This document shows positions 1 through 6,137 of a stretch of DNA of 11,215 nt, in pieces (position 1 is the first letter of the stretch; every line of letters begins with the position of its first letter). Source of the DNA: DAOUCP01 sp034432155 (GTDB taxonomy: Bacteria > Chloroflexota > Anaerolineae > Epilineales > Epilineaceae); contig DAOUCP010000068.1 in the NCBI GenBank assembly GCA_034432155.1, positions 1 through 11,215 of the forward strand, in the 5' to 3' direction. The notes under the pieces were generated by a model. That model was not told the origin of the DNA and ran no database searches. It saw nothing but the letters and a program-made list of their open reading frames with translations. A program made the translations under genes and the position numbers.

Positions 1-798
1 GGGGGGACGGTACTGGTCCATGAGGTTGACGTAGGTGTCTGGCGACAGCTCCTGCGCCAGGAAGCGCATGACCTCTGCCGTGCCGGCCAGATCTCCCGGC
101 AGGACCAAGTGCCGGACCAGCACACCACGGACCGCCAAGCCGTCAGGCCCGATGACCAGCGTGCCTACCTGGCGGTGCATTTCCCGCAACGCCCGGCGAG
201 CCACCTGCGGGTAGTCCGGCGCCCGGCAGAAGCGATCCGCCACCTCGCTCGACCAGAACTTGAAATCGGGCATGTAGATGTCGATGAGACCATCGAGCCA
301 GTGCAGCGTCGTCACGCGGTCGTAGCCGCTGGTGTTATAAACAATGGGGATGTTGAGGCCGCTCGCCAACGCCACTGCCAGCGCCTCCAGGATCTGGGGC
401 ACCACGTGCGAGGGTGTCACCAGGTTGATGTTGTGGCAGCCACGGGCCTCGAGCTCGAGCATCAGAGCGGCAAGTTGGCTCGCGGTTACCGGATCCCCGC
501 GGGCATGCCATGAGATGTCATGGTTCTGGCAGAAAACGCACCGCAGATTGCAGCCGGCGAAGAAGATGGTGCCGGAGCCGCGGACACCCCGCAGGCAGTC
601 CTCCTCGCCGTGGTGAGGGAAGGCGCTCGCCACCACCGCCAGCCGGCCGATCCCGCACCACCCAGTGTCGCCAGCCAGCCGATTCACGCCACAACGCCGT
701 GGGCAGAGCTCGCACCCCGCAAGAGCCGCCACCGCCTCCTCGATCGCCTCGCTGAGCGCAGACGCGTTCCCCTTCGGATCGTCGCTCCCGTTCTTCAC
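1..798 (-). CDS. PflX-like radical SAM protein (partial, 3' end outside window)
   Basis: The minus strand is open from a GTG at 798 to the window edge, giving 266 residues without a stop. An AAGGAG Shine-Dalgarno box lies 6 nt before the GTG, which decides the start. The N-terminus has the cysteine pattern CELCPRRCGVNR (Cys29, 32, 36) followed by GWCG (Cys48). The radical SAM iron-sulfur motif CNLRCVFC follows (Cys83, 87, 90), with FCQNHDIS just after it. The last visible residues, NLMDQYRP, are typical of the end part of the COG1313/PflX family (homologues of pyruvate formate-lyase activating enzyme, usually about 300 residues). The protein should bind a 4Fe-4S cluster and cleave S-adenosylmethionine. 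Its substrate is unknown, and no glycyl-radical enzyme is visible nearby. It diverges from the rplU operon. Family assignment is secure; function within the family is not. Confidence 0.9.
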   Translation of the reverse strand, partial: MKNGSDDPKGNASALSEAIEEAVAALAGCELCPRRCGVNRLAGDTGWCGIGRLAVVASAFPHHGEEDCLRGVRGSGTIFFAGCNLRCVFCQNHDISWHARGDPVTASQLAALMLELEARGCHNINLVTPSHVVPQILEALAVALASGLNIPIVYNTSGYDRVTTLHWLDGLIDIYMPDFKFWSSEVADRFCRAPDYPQVARRALREMHRQVGTLVIGPDGLAVRGVLVRHLVLPGDLAGTAEVMRFLAQELSPDTYVNLMDQYRPP

Positions 799-829
799 CG
801 CGATCTCCTTCCGCCTGCGCCCCCGCTGT

Positions 830-858
830 TTGGTCCCGGCCGGCCCGACCGGTATAAT
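830..858 (+). promoter_or_regulatory. Promoter of the rplU operon
   Basis: A -35 box TTGGTC (830-835) and a consensus -10 box TATAAT (853-858) are separated by 17 nt. A transcript would start near 865, about 27 nt before the rplU ATG, leaving no room for a long regulatory leader. The -10 box is nearly symmetric (TATAATA reads TATTATA on the other strand), so a divergent promoter for the radical SAM gene could overlap it, but no good -35 box is seen on that strand. Confidence 0.8.
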
Positions 859-891
859 AGGAGCGTTACGCTGCGGCGGAAGGACCCAACC

Positions 892-1200
892 ATGTATGCG
901 ATCGTGAAGTCGGGTGGTCATCAGTATCGGGTTGCAGCCGGCGACATCATCGAAGTCGAGCGCCTGGACGCAGAACCGGGCGAGCGCATTCACCTCGACC
1001 AGGTGCTGATGGTTGGTGGCGACAAGCCGCGCGTCGGTACGCCGCTCGTTGCCGGCGCCAACGTCGAGGCCACGGTGTTGGCGCAGGACAAAGGGCGGAA
1101 GGTCGTCGTCTTCAAGTACAAGAACAAGAATCGGTACCGGATCAAGACCGGCCACCGGCAACTGCACACGCGACTGCGGATCGAGGCGATTCACGCCTGA
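892..1200 (+). CDS. rplU: Large ribosomal subunit protein bL21
   Basis: This 102-residue protein starts MYAIVKSGGHQYRV and has the C-terminal signature KNRYRIKTGHRQ, both characteristic of bL21, at the usual family length. bL21 binds 23S rRNA in the 50S subunit. The ATG at 892 has a GGAAGGA ribosome-binding site at 878-884 with a 7-nt spacer, and it lies shortly after a strong promoter. A much longer upstream reading frame in the same phase exists but has no bL21 homology. It is followed 38 nt later by rpmA, the standard bacterial pairing. Confidence 0.97.
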   Translation: MYAIVKSGGHQYRVAAGDIIEVERLDAEPGERIHLDQVLMVGGDKPRVGTPLVAGANVEATVLAQDKGRKVVVFKYKNKNRYRIKTGHRQLHTRLRIEAIHA

Positions 1201-1238
1201 CCCGGCAGTGGTGTGCGGTTCTCGAGGAGTCACGGCAC

Positions 1239-1550
1239 ATGGCGCACAAGAAGGGTGGCGGGAGTACCCGCAATATCGCAGATGCCAACCCCAAATACCG
1301 GGGGGTGAAGAGGTTCGACGGCGAGCACGTGCGCTCCGGCACCATCTTGGTGCGGCAGGTCGGTAGCCGCATTCTGGCGGGCACCCATGTAGGGATGGGT
1401 AGGGACTTCACGCTGTTTGCCACCCGCGACGGCTATGTCAAGTTTGAACCTCGACGGGGCGGACGTCGTCAGGTAAGCGTGCACGAGAGCCATCCCCAGC
1501 ACCCTGCTGTCGCTCCGTCCGCAACGCCGGAAGTCGACCATGAAGCCTGA
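1239..1550 (+). CDS. rpmA: Large ribosomal subunit protein bL27
   Basis: The N-terminus MAHKKGGGSTRN and the block GVKRFDGEHVRSGTILVRQ identify bL27, whose flexible N-terminal tail reaches the peptidyl-transferase centre. The tail starts directly with Met-Ala-His-Lys-Lys, so it lacks the cleaved N-terminal extension known from Firmicutes. At 103 residues it is somewhat longer than the usual 85-90, because of a low-complexity His/Pro/Ala-rich C-terminal tail after FEPRRGGRR. A GAGGAG ribosome-binding site is at 1224-1229, 9 nt before the ATG. The last 11 nt overlap rpmE, implying coupled translation. Confidence 0.96.
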   Translation: MAHKKGGGSTRNIADANPKYRGVKRFDGEHVRSGTILVRQVGSRILAGTHVGMGRDFTLFATRDGYVKFEPRRGGRRQVSVHESHPQHPAVAPSATPEVDHEA

Positions 1551-2196
1551 CATTCACCCCAAGTACCACCCCGAGGCGCGCATCACTTGTGCTTGCGGGA
1601 ACGTGATCGTGGTGGGCGCTACCGTGCCGGACATGACGACCGAGGTCTGCGCCCGCTGCCACCCCTTCTTCACGGGCGAGCAGCGCATCGTGGACACCGC
1701 CGGCCAGGTGGAGCGCTTCATGCGACGCCTGGAGCAGGGCGAGAGCCAGCGGGTCGCGGAGCGGACGCGGGCGGAAGAGCTTCGCGAGCAACGCCTGGCG
1801 GAGCGCCGCCGGCGCCGCGGCCTGGCGCCGCTTCCGGCCGGTGGGCGGCCGACGAAAGCTGGCGGGGGACAGGCGGCTGCCGCGGACGAGTCCGGCGCGC
1901 CGTCCTCCGAACGTACGGAAGCCTTGTCCGCCGAGGCGCCGTCCCCCGGAGTCGGCGAAGCCATGCCCGCTGAAGCGCGGTCCGGCGGAGCCGGCGAAGC
2001 CATGCCCGCCGAGACCGACCAAGCGCCGACGCGCCAAGCTGGCGGGGCGGCGTCCGTCAAAGGCGCAGCCGCTTCGGCCGCTCGAACGCGGCGAGCTTCG
2101 GCCCGCACGTCTGGTGAGGCTGCCGCGGGGAAAGCGCCGCGGGTGCCCAGTCGCAGGCCCCGCAAGGCCTCGGCCGAAGAGTCGCCCGAGGACTAG
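1540..2196 (+). CDS. rpmE: Ribosomal protein bL31 with long repetitive C-terminal extension
   Basis: Residues 1-65 are a typical zinc-binding bL31: KPDIHPKYH, a CxC pair (Cys17, Cys19), CARCHPFFTG (Cys37, Cys40) and QVERF. All four zinc-ligand cysteines are kept. bL31 is normally about 66-75 residues; this protein is 218. Residues 60-93 form a charged Arg/Glu stretch likely to be helical or coiled. Residues 94-218 are Ala/Pro/Glu/Arg-rich and probably disordered, with three 13-residue repeats (127-165) and a basic, histone H1-like end. The ATG overlaps the end of rpmA, with GGAAG 6 nt upstream. The extension stays open for more than 140 codons and ends just before thyX. bL31 identity is secure; the role of the tail is unknown. 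Confidence 0.95.
   Translation: MKPDIHPKYHPEARITCACGNVIVVGATVPDMTTEVCARCHPFFTGEQRIVDTAGQVERFMRRLEQGESQRVAERTRAEELREQRLAERRRRRGLAPLPAGGRPTKAGGGQAAAADESGAPSSERTEALSAEAPSPGVGEAMPAEARSGGAGEAMPAETDQAPTRQAGGAASVKGAAASAARTRRASARTSGEAAAGKAPRVPSRRPRKASAEESPED
1918..2034 (+). repeat. Three tandem 39-bp coding repeats in rpmE
   Basis: Three in-frame 13-codon units encode EALSAEAPSPGVG, EAMPAEARSGGAG and EAMPAETDQAPTR (residues 127-165 of bL31). Units 2 and 3 share an exact 17-bp match, GGCGAAGCCATGCCCGC, at 1954-1970 and 1993-2009 (39 bp apart). The repeat number could vary between strains by slippage. Confidence 0.8.
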
Positions 2197-2269
2197 TCGG
2201 TCGCGGGGCGCCATGGCCGGTCGTGCGCCACCCATGTTGGCCGCACTGCGACCCGTCTGACGGTGGACC

Positions 2270-2992
2270 ATGGCAGAGCGACCGGCCGAGCGGATCCACA
2301 TCCCCGTCCTTGACCACGGGTTCGTCGAGCTCGTGGACGTGCTGGGCGATGACCGTCGCTGTGTGGCCGCGGCGCGCGTCTCGTTGCGGCGTGAGCTGGC
2401 CAGCCTGGCCGGCGAGTCCGAAGACCAAAGGGAGCGCGACAAGGGTCTGATTCGGCGCCTGTTGCGCGACCACCACACTTCGCCCTTCGAACACGCCGTC
2501 TTCCAGTTCCGCATTCGGGCCCCCATCCTGGTCGCCCGCCAGTGGTTCCGGCATCGCTTCGCATCGTACAACGAGGAGAGTGGGCGCTACGCCAAGCTGG
2601 AAGACGAGCTGTACCTGCCAGAGCACTTGCACGGGCCCGCCGGCAAGGCAATGGACTACACCATGGTGCCACTGCCCGACGACGCCAACGAGGCGGCACG
2701 GCGTGACATCGAGGCGTTCTACGAGCAGGCGCGTCACCTGTACGAGTCGCTGCTGGCCATGGGCGTGGCCCGCGAGCACGCCCGCATGGTTCTGCCGGTC
2801 GCCCAGTACACCTCGTTCTTCTGGACCGTCAACGCCCTTAGCCTGATGAACTTTATCTACCTGCGCACGGCGCCAGCAGCCCAAGCCGAGATTCGCGCCT
2901 ACGCCGAGGTCATTGAGGGGATCTTCCGCGACCACATGCCCTGGACACATGCCGCGTTTCGCGAGTTCTGGGGCACATGCATGATCGTGTGA
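2270..2992 (+). CDS. thyX: FAD-dependent thymidylate synthase ThyX
   Basis: This 240-residue protein converts dUMP to dTMP using methylenetetrahydrofolate, FAD and NADPH. The diagnostic ThyX motif RHRX7S is present as RHRFASYNEES (Arg94-Ser104), followed by GRY. The substrate-binding block ARMVLP...FFWTVN...SLMNFIYLR is intact. By spacing, Arg172 and Arg199 correspond to Arg147 and Arg174 of the Thermotoga maritima enzyme, the latter being essential. Length fits the family. The start ATG lies 73 nt after rpmE; the nearest GGTGGA is too close to be an ideal ribosome-binding site, so translation may depend on upstream genes. It is followed 4 nt later by dcd, whose usual role is to provide dUMP precursor. 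Confidence 0.97.
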   Translation: MAERPAERIHIPVLDHGFVELVDVLGDDRRCVAAARVSLRRELASLAGESEDQRERDKGLIRRLLRDHHTSPFEHAVFQFRIRAPILVARQWFRHRFASYNEESGRYAKLEDELYLPEHLHGPAGKAMDYTMVPLPDDANEAARRDIEAFYEQARHLYESLLAMGVAREHARMVLPVAQYTSFFWTVNALSLMNFIYLRTAPAAQAEIRAYAEVIEGIFRDHMPWTHAAFREFWGTCMIV

Positions 2993-2996
2993 TGCC

Positions 2997-3554
2997 ATGG
3001 TGCTGTCGGACCGCGAGATCGTCGAGCGTGTGAAACGAGAGCGGATGATCGAGCCCTTCGTCGACCATCAGGTCTCGGAGGGAGTCGTCTCGTACGGGTT
3101 GTCGAGCTACGGCTATGACTTCCGGGTGGCCGGGGAATTCAAAATGATCCGGCCGCAGAGAGGAGAGCCCATCGATCCCAAAGCGCTCGACCCCGATGCG
3201 TTCGTCGATCTGGTGGCTGAGCGGTACTGTGACATCCCAGCGAATGCCTTTGTCCTCGGCCGATCGCTCGAGTACTTCCGCATTCCACGGGATGTGGTGA
3301 CCATCTGCCTGGGCAAGAGCACGTATGCGCGGTCGGGCATCGTCCTGAACGTCACGCCATTCGAGCCCGAGTGGGAGGGGCACGCTACGCTGGCAATCGT
3401 GAACACCGGGCCACGGCCGGTTCGGGTGTACGCCAACGAGGGGATCGGTCAGATCCTTTTCTTGCGCGCTTCAGTGATCTGCCTCACCTCGTACAAGGAT
3501 CGGCAGGGCCGCTACGATCGGCAGCAGGGGATTGCCCTGTCGCGCGTGCGCTGA
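2997..3554 (+). CDS. dcd: dCTP deaminase family protein lacking the expected catalytic Glu
   Basis: This 185-residue protein aligns by eye over its whole length with the ~184-residue alphaproteobacterial type of dCTP deaminase. Landmarks are MIEPFVDHQV, SYGLSSYGYD, EYFRIPRDV, GKSTYARSGI (Ser108, Arg112), NVTPFEPEWEG and YANEG. dCTP deaminase makes dUTP from dCTP, feeding dUMP to ThyX. The family normally reads TLEF/TLEI-x-N after the WEG motif, where Glu (Glu138 in E. coli Dcd) activates the water. Here the sequence is TLAIVN, with Ala133 (GCA) at that place. A C-terminal triphosphate-binding Lys (GKY in relatives) is also Arg172. The fold is certain; deaminase activity is doubtful. The gene starts 4 nt after thyX without a clear ribosome-binding site, suggesting coupled translation. 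Confidence 0.9.
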   Translation: MVLSDREIVERVKRERMIEPFVDHQVSEGVVSYGLSSYGYDFRVAGEFKMIRPQRGEPIDPKALDPDAFVDLVAERYCDIPANAFVLGRSLEYFRIPRDVVTICLGKSTYARSGIVLNVTPFEPEWEGHATLAIVNTGPRPVRVYANEGIGQILFLRASVICLTSYKDRQGRYDRQQGIALSRVR

Positions 3555-3609
3555 GCCGGGAGCCGCACTGGCGGGCGGCACACCACGTGGCTGAGGGTCG
3601 GCGGGGGCC

Positions 3610-4389
3610 ATGAGCGGCATCTTGACGGTCGACATCGGGAACACCGTCACGGCTCTCGCCCTGTGGCAGGGCACGGACAGCCCGCACCACTGGCAGCTTG
3701 CGTCCACGAACCGGAGTGCGGACGAGCTGCGCATCCTCTTCACGCGGCTGCTAGAAGCCCGCGGACTCGCGCCCGACGCGGTGGGCGGCTGCGCCCTCGG
3801 ATCGGTGGTTCCTTCGCTCACTCCGGCAGTGGCCGAGGCCTGCGAAGCGCTCCTGGGCCGCACGCCGCTTGTGGTCGGCCCCGGCGTGCCAACTGGCCTG
3901 CGCATTCGTACGGACGACCCACGAGATGTGGGTGCCGACCGGATCGCCAATGCCGTAGCGGCACGGGCCCGGTGGGGCCAACCGGTGATGGTACTGGACT
4001 TTGGCACCGCCTTCACCATCGACGTGGTGGACGGCGGGGGCGACTACATCGGGGCGGTGATCGCGCCGGGGCTGGCCGTGGCTGCCGAGGCGCTTCATCG
4101 CCGCGCCGCGCGCCTGCCCCAGGTGCCGCTCGAGGCGCCGCGGCGGGCAATCGCCCAGACCACCGTGGAGGGTATGCAGTCTGGGCTGGTGCTGGGCTTC
4201 GTCGGCCTGGTGGAGGGCTTGGTGCGACGTGTCTGGGCAGCCATCGGCAAGGCACCCGTCGTGGCCACCGGCGAGGCGCCTTGGGCCGCGGTGGTGCTGC
4301 CCTGGATCGGTGTCGTGGATGCCTACGAGCCGCTCTTGACCCTGGACGGCCTGCGCCGCATCTACGAACTGCCTTCGCGCCGAGCATAG
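3610..4389 (+). CDS. coaX: Type III pantothenate kinase
   Basis: This 259-residue protein should phosphorylate pantothenate, the first step of coenzyme A synthesis. The ASKHA-fold motifs are in order: DIGNT (8-12, phosphate loop), GLRIRTDDPRDVGADRIAN with the catalytic Asp110, LDFGTAFTID (129-138), YIGAVIAPGL (147-155) and TVEGMQSGLVLGFVGLVEGL. Length matches the family. The usual ATGG motif near residue 220 reads ATGE (Glu222), a minor deviation. The ATG is preceded by a GGCGGGGG run and lies 55 nt after dcd in the same orientation. Confidence 0.95.
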   Translation: MSGILTVDIGNTVTALALWQGTDSPHHWQLASTNRSADELRILFTRLLEARGLAPDAVGGCALGSVVPSLTPAVAEACEALLGRTPLVVGPGVPTGLRIRTDDPRDVGADRIANAVAARARWGQPVMVLDFGTAFTIDVVDGGGDYIGAVIAPGLAVAAEALHRRAARLPQVPLEAPRRAIAQTTVEGMQSGLVLGFVGLVEGLVRRVWAAIGKAPVVATGEAPWAAVVLPWIGVVDAYEPLLTLDGLRRIYELPSRRA

Positions 4390-5058
4390 ATGCCCGCGTG
4401 GCAGCGACTCCTTCGCTACCTCGACCCAGCCGATCCGCAGTTCGTGCCGCGGGTGGCGCGCCTTGCGGCGGCAGCGGCGGCGGGGCTGCTCGCCGTCGGC
4501 TGCGCGGCCCTCCTTTGGTGGCTCAGAACTCCCTTCGGTCGCTACAGCGGCGGCACCTTCCTCCTGCAAGCCCGGCTCTACGAGCCTGCGGCCAGCGTCG
4601 CGGAGGGCTTGATCCAGGATTACCCCACCCAGAGCGTCGCATACTACCGGCTGGCCGAACGCGCCTTCCGAGGTGCTGGCCGCTTCGACGACGCCCTGCA
4701 GGTGCTGCGCCGTGGTGCGTCCGAGATCCCCGATTCGTGGTACCTGCAGACACAGCTCTGCTGGTACGCCGCTTTGTTCGGCGACGCGCACGAGGCCCTG
4801 CCGGCGTGCGACGCCGGTGTGGCTCTATCGGCACCCCATGAGGGCGCCGGCTTGCTGCTGCGCGGCTTCGCTCGGGCGCGCACCGGCGACCTCGGGGGGG
4901 CCAGCGAAGACATCGAGGCTGGTCTGGCCCGGGCCCGCCTGCCGACCAATGCCGGCAAGCAGACGCGCCATCCGTGGGCCGATTGGCTGGCCGCGCTGCA
5001 GAGAGGCGAAGACCCGTTCACCCCAGAGGTCCTGGCAGGACTGCGGCGACAGCCATAG
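4390..5058 (+). CDS. Membrane-anchored tetratricopeptide-repeat protein
   Basis: This 222-residue protein has one hydrophobic segment at about residues 25-45 (Ala/Leu-rich, ending in LLWWLR), so it is probably anchored in the membrane near its N-terminus. The rest is helical and shows two to three TPR-like helix pairs (about 82-115, 116-149 and 151-183), for example YYRLAERAFRGAGRFDDALQ. TPRs are protein-binding scaffolds, and no partner can be named from sequence. The start ATG follows the coaX stop codon with no gap, so it is the last gene of the rplU operon and probably translated by coupling. It ends 43 nt before a convergent ABC transporter gene. Confidence 0.75.
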   Translation: MPAWQRLLRYLDPADPQFVPRVARLAAAAAAGLLAVGCAALLWWLRTPFGRYSGGTFLLQARLYEPAASVAEGLIQDYPTQSVAYYRLAERAFRGAGRFDDALQVLRRGASEIPDSWYLQTQLCWYAALFGDAHEALPACDAGVALSAPHEGAGLLLRGFARARTGDLGGASEDIEAGLARARLPTNAGKQTRHPWADWLAALQRGEDPFTPEVLAGLRRQP

Positions 5059-5063
5059 CGTCT

Positions 5064-5096
5064 GCTGGGCGCTGCCCTTGGCGAGTGGCGCCCGGC
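5064..5096. terminator. Possible bidirectional terminator between converging genes
   Basis: In the 43-nt gap between the converging TPR and ABC genes, GCTGGGCGC (5064-5072) pairs with GCGCCCGGC (5088-5096), giving a 9-bp stem with one G-T pair and a 15-nt loop. No T-tract follows on either strand, so intrinsic termination is not assured. Confidence 0.4.
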
Positions 5097-5101
5097 ACAT
5101 C

Positions 5102-6025
5102 CTACGCGAAGGGATCGAAGGCGGGGCCTTGTGGATGGGACGTTCCGTCAGCGTGCGGAGCGCGCAACGCTGCCCGCACCCGGCGCACGGCGGCGAAATA
5201 CGTCGCCTCGTCACGCGTATCGTCGGTGCGCGGCCGCGCCAGCTCGATCGGGATCTCCGCCGCCACCCGGCTCGGCCGCTCCGTGAGGACGAGCACACGG
5301 TCCGCCAGGAAGACCGCCTCCTCGATATGATGGGTCACGAACAGCACCGTGACACCGGTCGCATGCCAAATTCGAAGGAGCTCGGCCTGCAGTCGCTCGC
5401 GGGTGAGCTCGTCCAGCGCGCCAAATGGCTCATCCATCAGCAGGAGGCGCGGCTGGGTGACCAGGGCCCGCGCGATGGCCGCCCGCTGCTGCATGCCACC
5501 CGACAATTGGGATGGTCGGCGGTCGCAGGCGTCCTCCAGGCGAACGAGCGCCAGCGCCTCTCTGGCCCGCGCCCGACGCTCGGCCTTCGGAACGCCGGCA
5601 AGCTCCAGGGGCAGCTCGACGTTCCCGAGCACCGTCCGCCACTGGTACAACACCGGAGCCTGGAACACCATCCCGTACTCGCGGGCGCGGCGAGCCACGT
5701 CCGGCGGATGGCCGCAGACCTGAACCTGCCCCGCCGTCGGTGGCAAGAGACCGGCAACGATCCGCAGCAGCGTCGACTTGCCGCAACCACTGGGCCCCAG
5801 GACGGCTACGAACTGGCCGGCAAGCACGTGCATCGTTACGTCCGCCAGGGCAGCGGTCCCACCCGGCACATCGCGGAACTCCTTTGCGACGTGCAGCAGA
5901 CGGACGATGGGCGCCCCGCCTTCGCCTCGGGACGGCGCACTGCCACGCCTGCCGACGGCCGCGGGATCCTCTTTGGCAGCCGCGAAACGCTGTGTTATGA
6001 TCGTGGTGCCACGGAGGGGTCGCAT
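5102..6025 (-). CDS. ABC transporter ATP-binding protein, TauB/SsuB (NitT/TauT) type
   Basis: All ATPase motifs are present, numbered from the ATG at 6025 (307 residues): Walker A GPSGCGKST (77-85), Q-loop VFQ (Gln122) followed by WRTVLGNV, signature LSGGMQQR (174-181), Walker B LLLMDEP (194-200) and switch His232. The WRTVLGNVELPLEL stretch is typical of the nitrate/taurine/sulfonate/HMP import group. The start is unclear. ATG 6025 lies inside the oppositely oriented tRNA-Ser and gives about 38 extra residues of poor composition. The conserved part begins near residue 40, where only an ATC at 5908 follows a GAAGGCGGGG stretch; starting there gives about 268 residues, the normal family length. 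No ATG, GTG or TTG lies in frame between. No permease or binding protein is in the window, so substrate is unknown. Confidence 0.88.
   Translation of the reverse strand: MRPLRGTTIITQRFAAAKEDPAAVGRRGSAPSRGEGGAPIVRLLHVAKEFRDVPGGTAALADVTMHVLAGQFVAVLGPSGCGKSTLLRIVAGLLPPTAGQVQVCGHPPDVARRAREYGMVFQAPVLYQWRTVLGNVELPLELAGVPKAERRARAREALALVRLEDACDRRPSQLSGGMQQRAAIARALVTQPRLLLMDEPFGALDELTRERLQAELLRIWHATGVTVLFVTHHIEEAVFLADRVLVLTERPSRVAAEIPIELARPRTDDTRDEATYFAAVRRVRAALRAPHADGTSHPQGPAFDPFA
5973..6001 (+). promoter_or_regulatory. Promoter of tRNA-Ser
   Basis: A -35 box TTGGCA (5973-5978) and a -10 box TATGAT (5996-6001) are separated by exactly 17 nt and end 11 nt before the tRNA 5' end. The promoter lies antisense inside the 5' part of the ABC ATPase reading frame, which argues that this part of that frame may not be translated. 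Confidence 0.75.
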
Positions 6026-6102
6026 AGTTGGCCTAGTGCGCGCGTCTCGAAAACGCGTAGGGGTATCCCCCCTCGTGGGTTCGAATCCCACCCCCTCCGC
6101 CA
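6013..6102 (+). tRNA. tRNA-Ser (anticodon CGA)
   Basis: A complete class II tRNA can be folded by eye. The acceptor stem is GGAGGGG (6013-6019) with CCCCTCC (6092-6098). The anticodon stem CGCGT/ACGCG encloses loop CTCGAAA with anticodon CGA at 6048-6050. A long variable arm GGGGTATCCCC follows, then T-arm GTGGG-TTCGAAT-CCCAC (6075-6091), discriminator G at 6099 and an encoded CCA (6100-6102). The long variable arm and the G discriminator base fit serine; CGA reads UCG codons. It has its own promoter just upstream and a strong hairpin just downstream. Confidence 0.95.
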
Positions 6103-6105
6103 GTC

Positions 6106-6137
6106 GTAGCCGGAGGACATCCTGGTCCTCCGGCTAC
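6106..6137. terminator. Strong hairpin shared by tRNA-Ser and the vWA gene end
   Basis: GTAGCCGGAGGAC (6106-6118) and GTCCTCCGGCTAC (6125-6137) form a perfect 13-bp stem with a 6-nt loop, starting 3 nt after the tRNA CCA. The stop codon of the leftward vWA gene (6134-6136) lies inside the stem. It is placed to end or process transcripts from both sides. There is no T-tract on either strand. Confidence 0.65.

Noticed and set aside
520..891. Long in-frame extension upstream of rplU (ATG at 520)
   Set aside because: It is antisense to the radical SAM gene, has no bL21 homology and crosses the promoter; the ATG at 892 has a proper ribosome-binding site.
1438..2571. 377-codon minus-strand open frame opposite rpmE and thyX
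   Set aside because: It is Arg/Gly-rich shadow of the bL31 extension and ThyX, without motifs or a ribosome-binding site.
6026..6091. Upstream ATG at 6091 that would lengthen the ABC ATPase to 329 residues
   Set aside because: It lies in the T-arm of the tRNA-Ser gene and the added residues are the antisense of the tRNA, with no relation to ABC proteins.
4673..6109. 478-codon plus-strand open frame across the TPR and ABC genes
   Set aside because: It is out of frame with the TPR gene, antisense to the ABC ATPase motifs, and its composition is that of a high-GC shadow frame.
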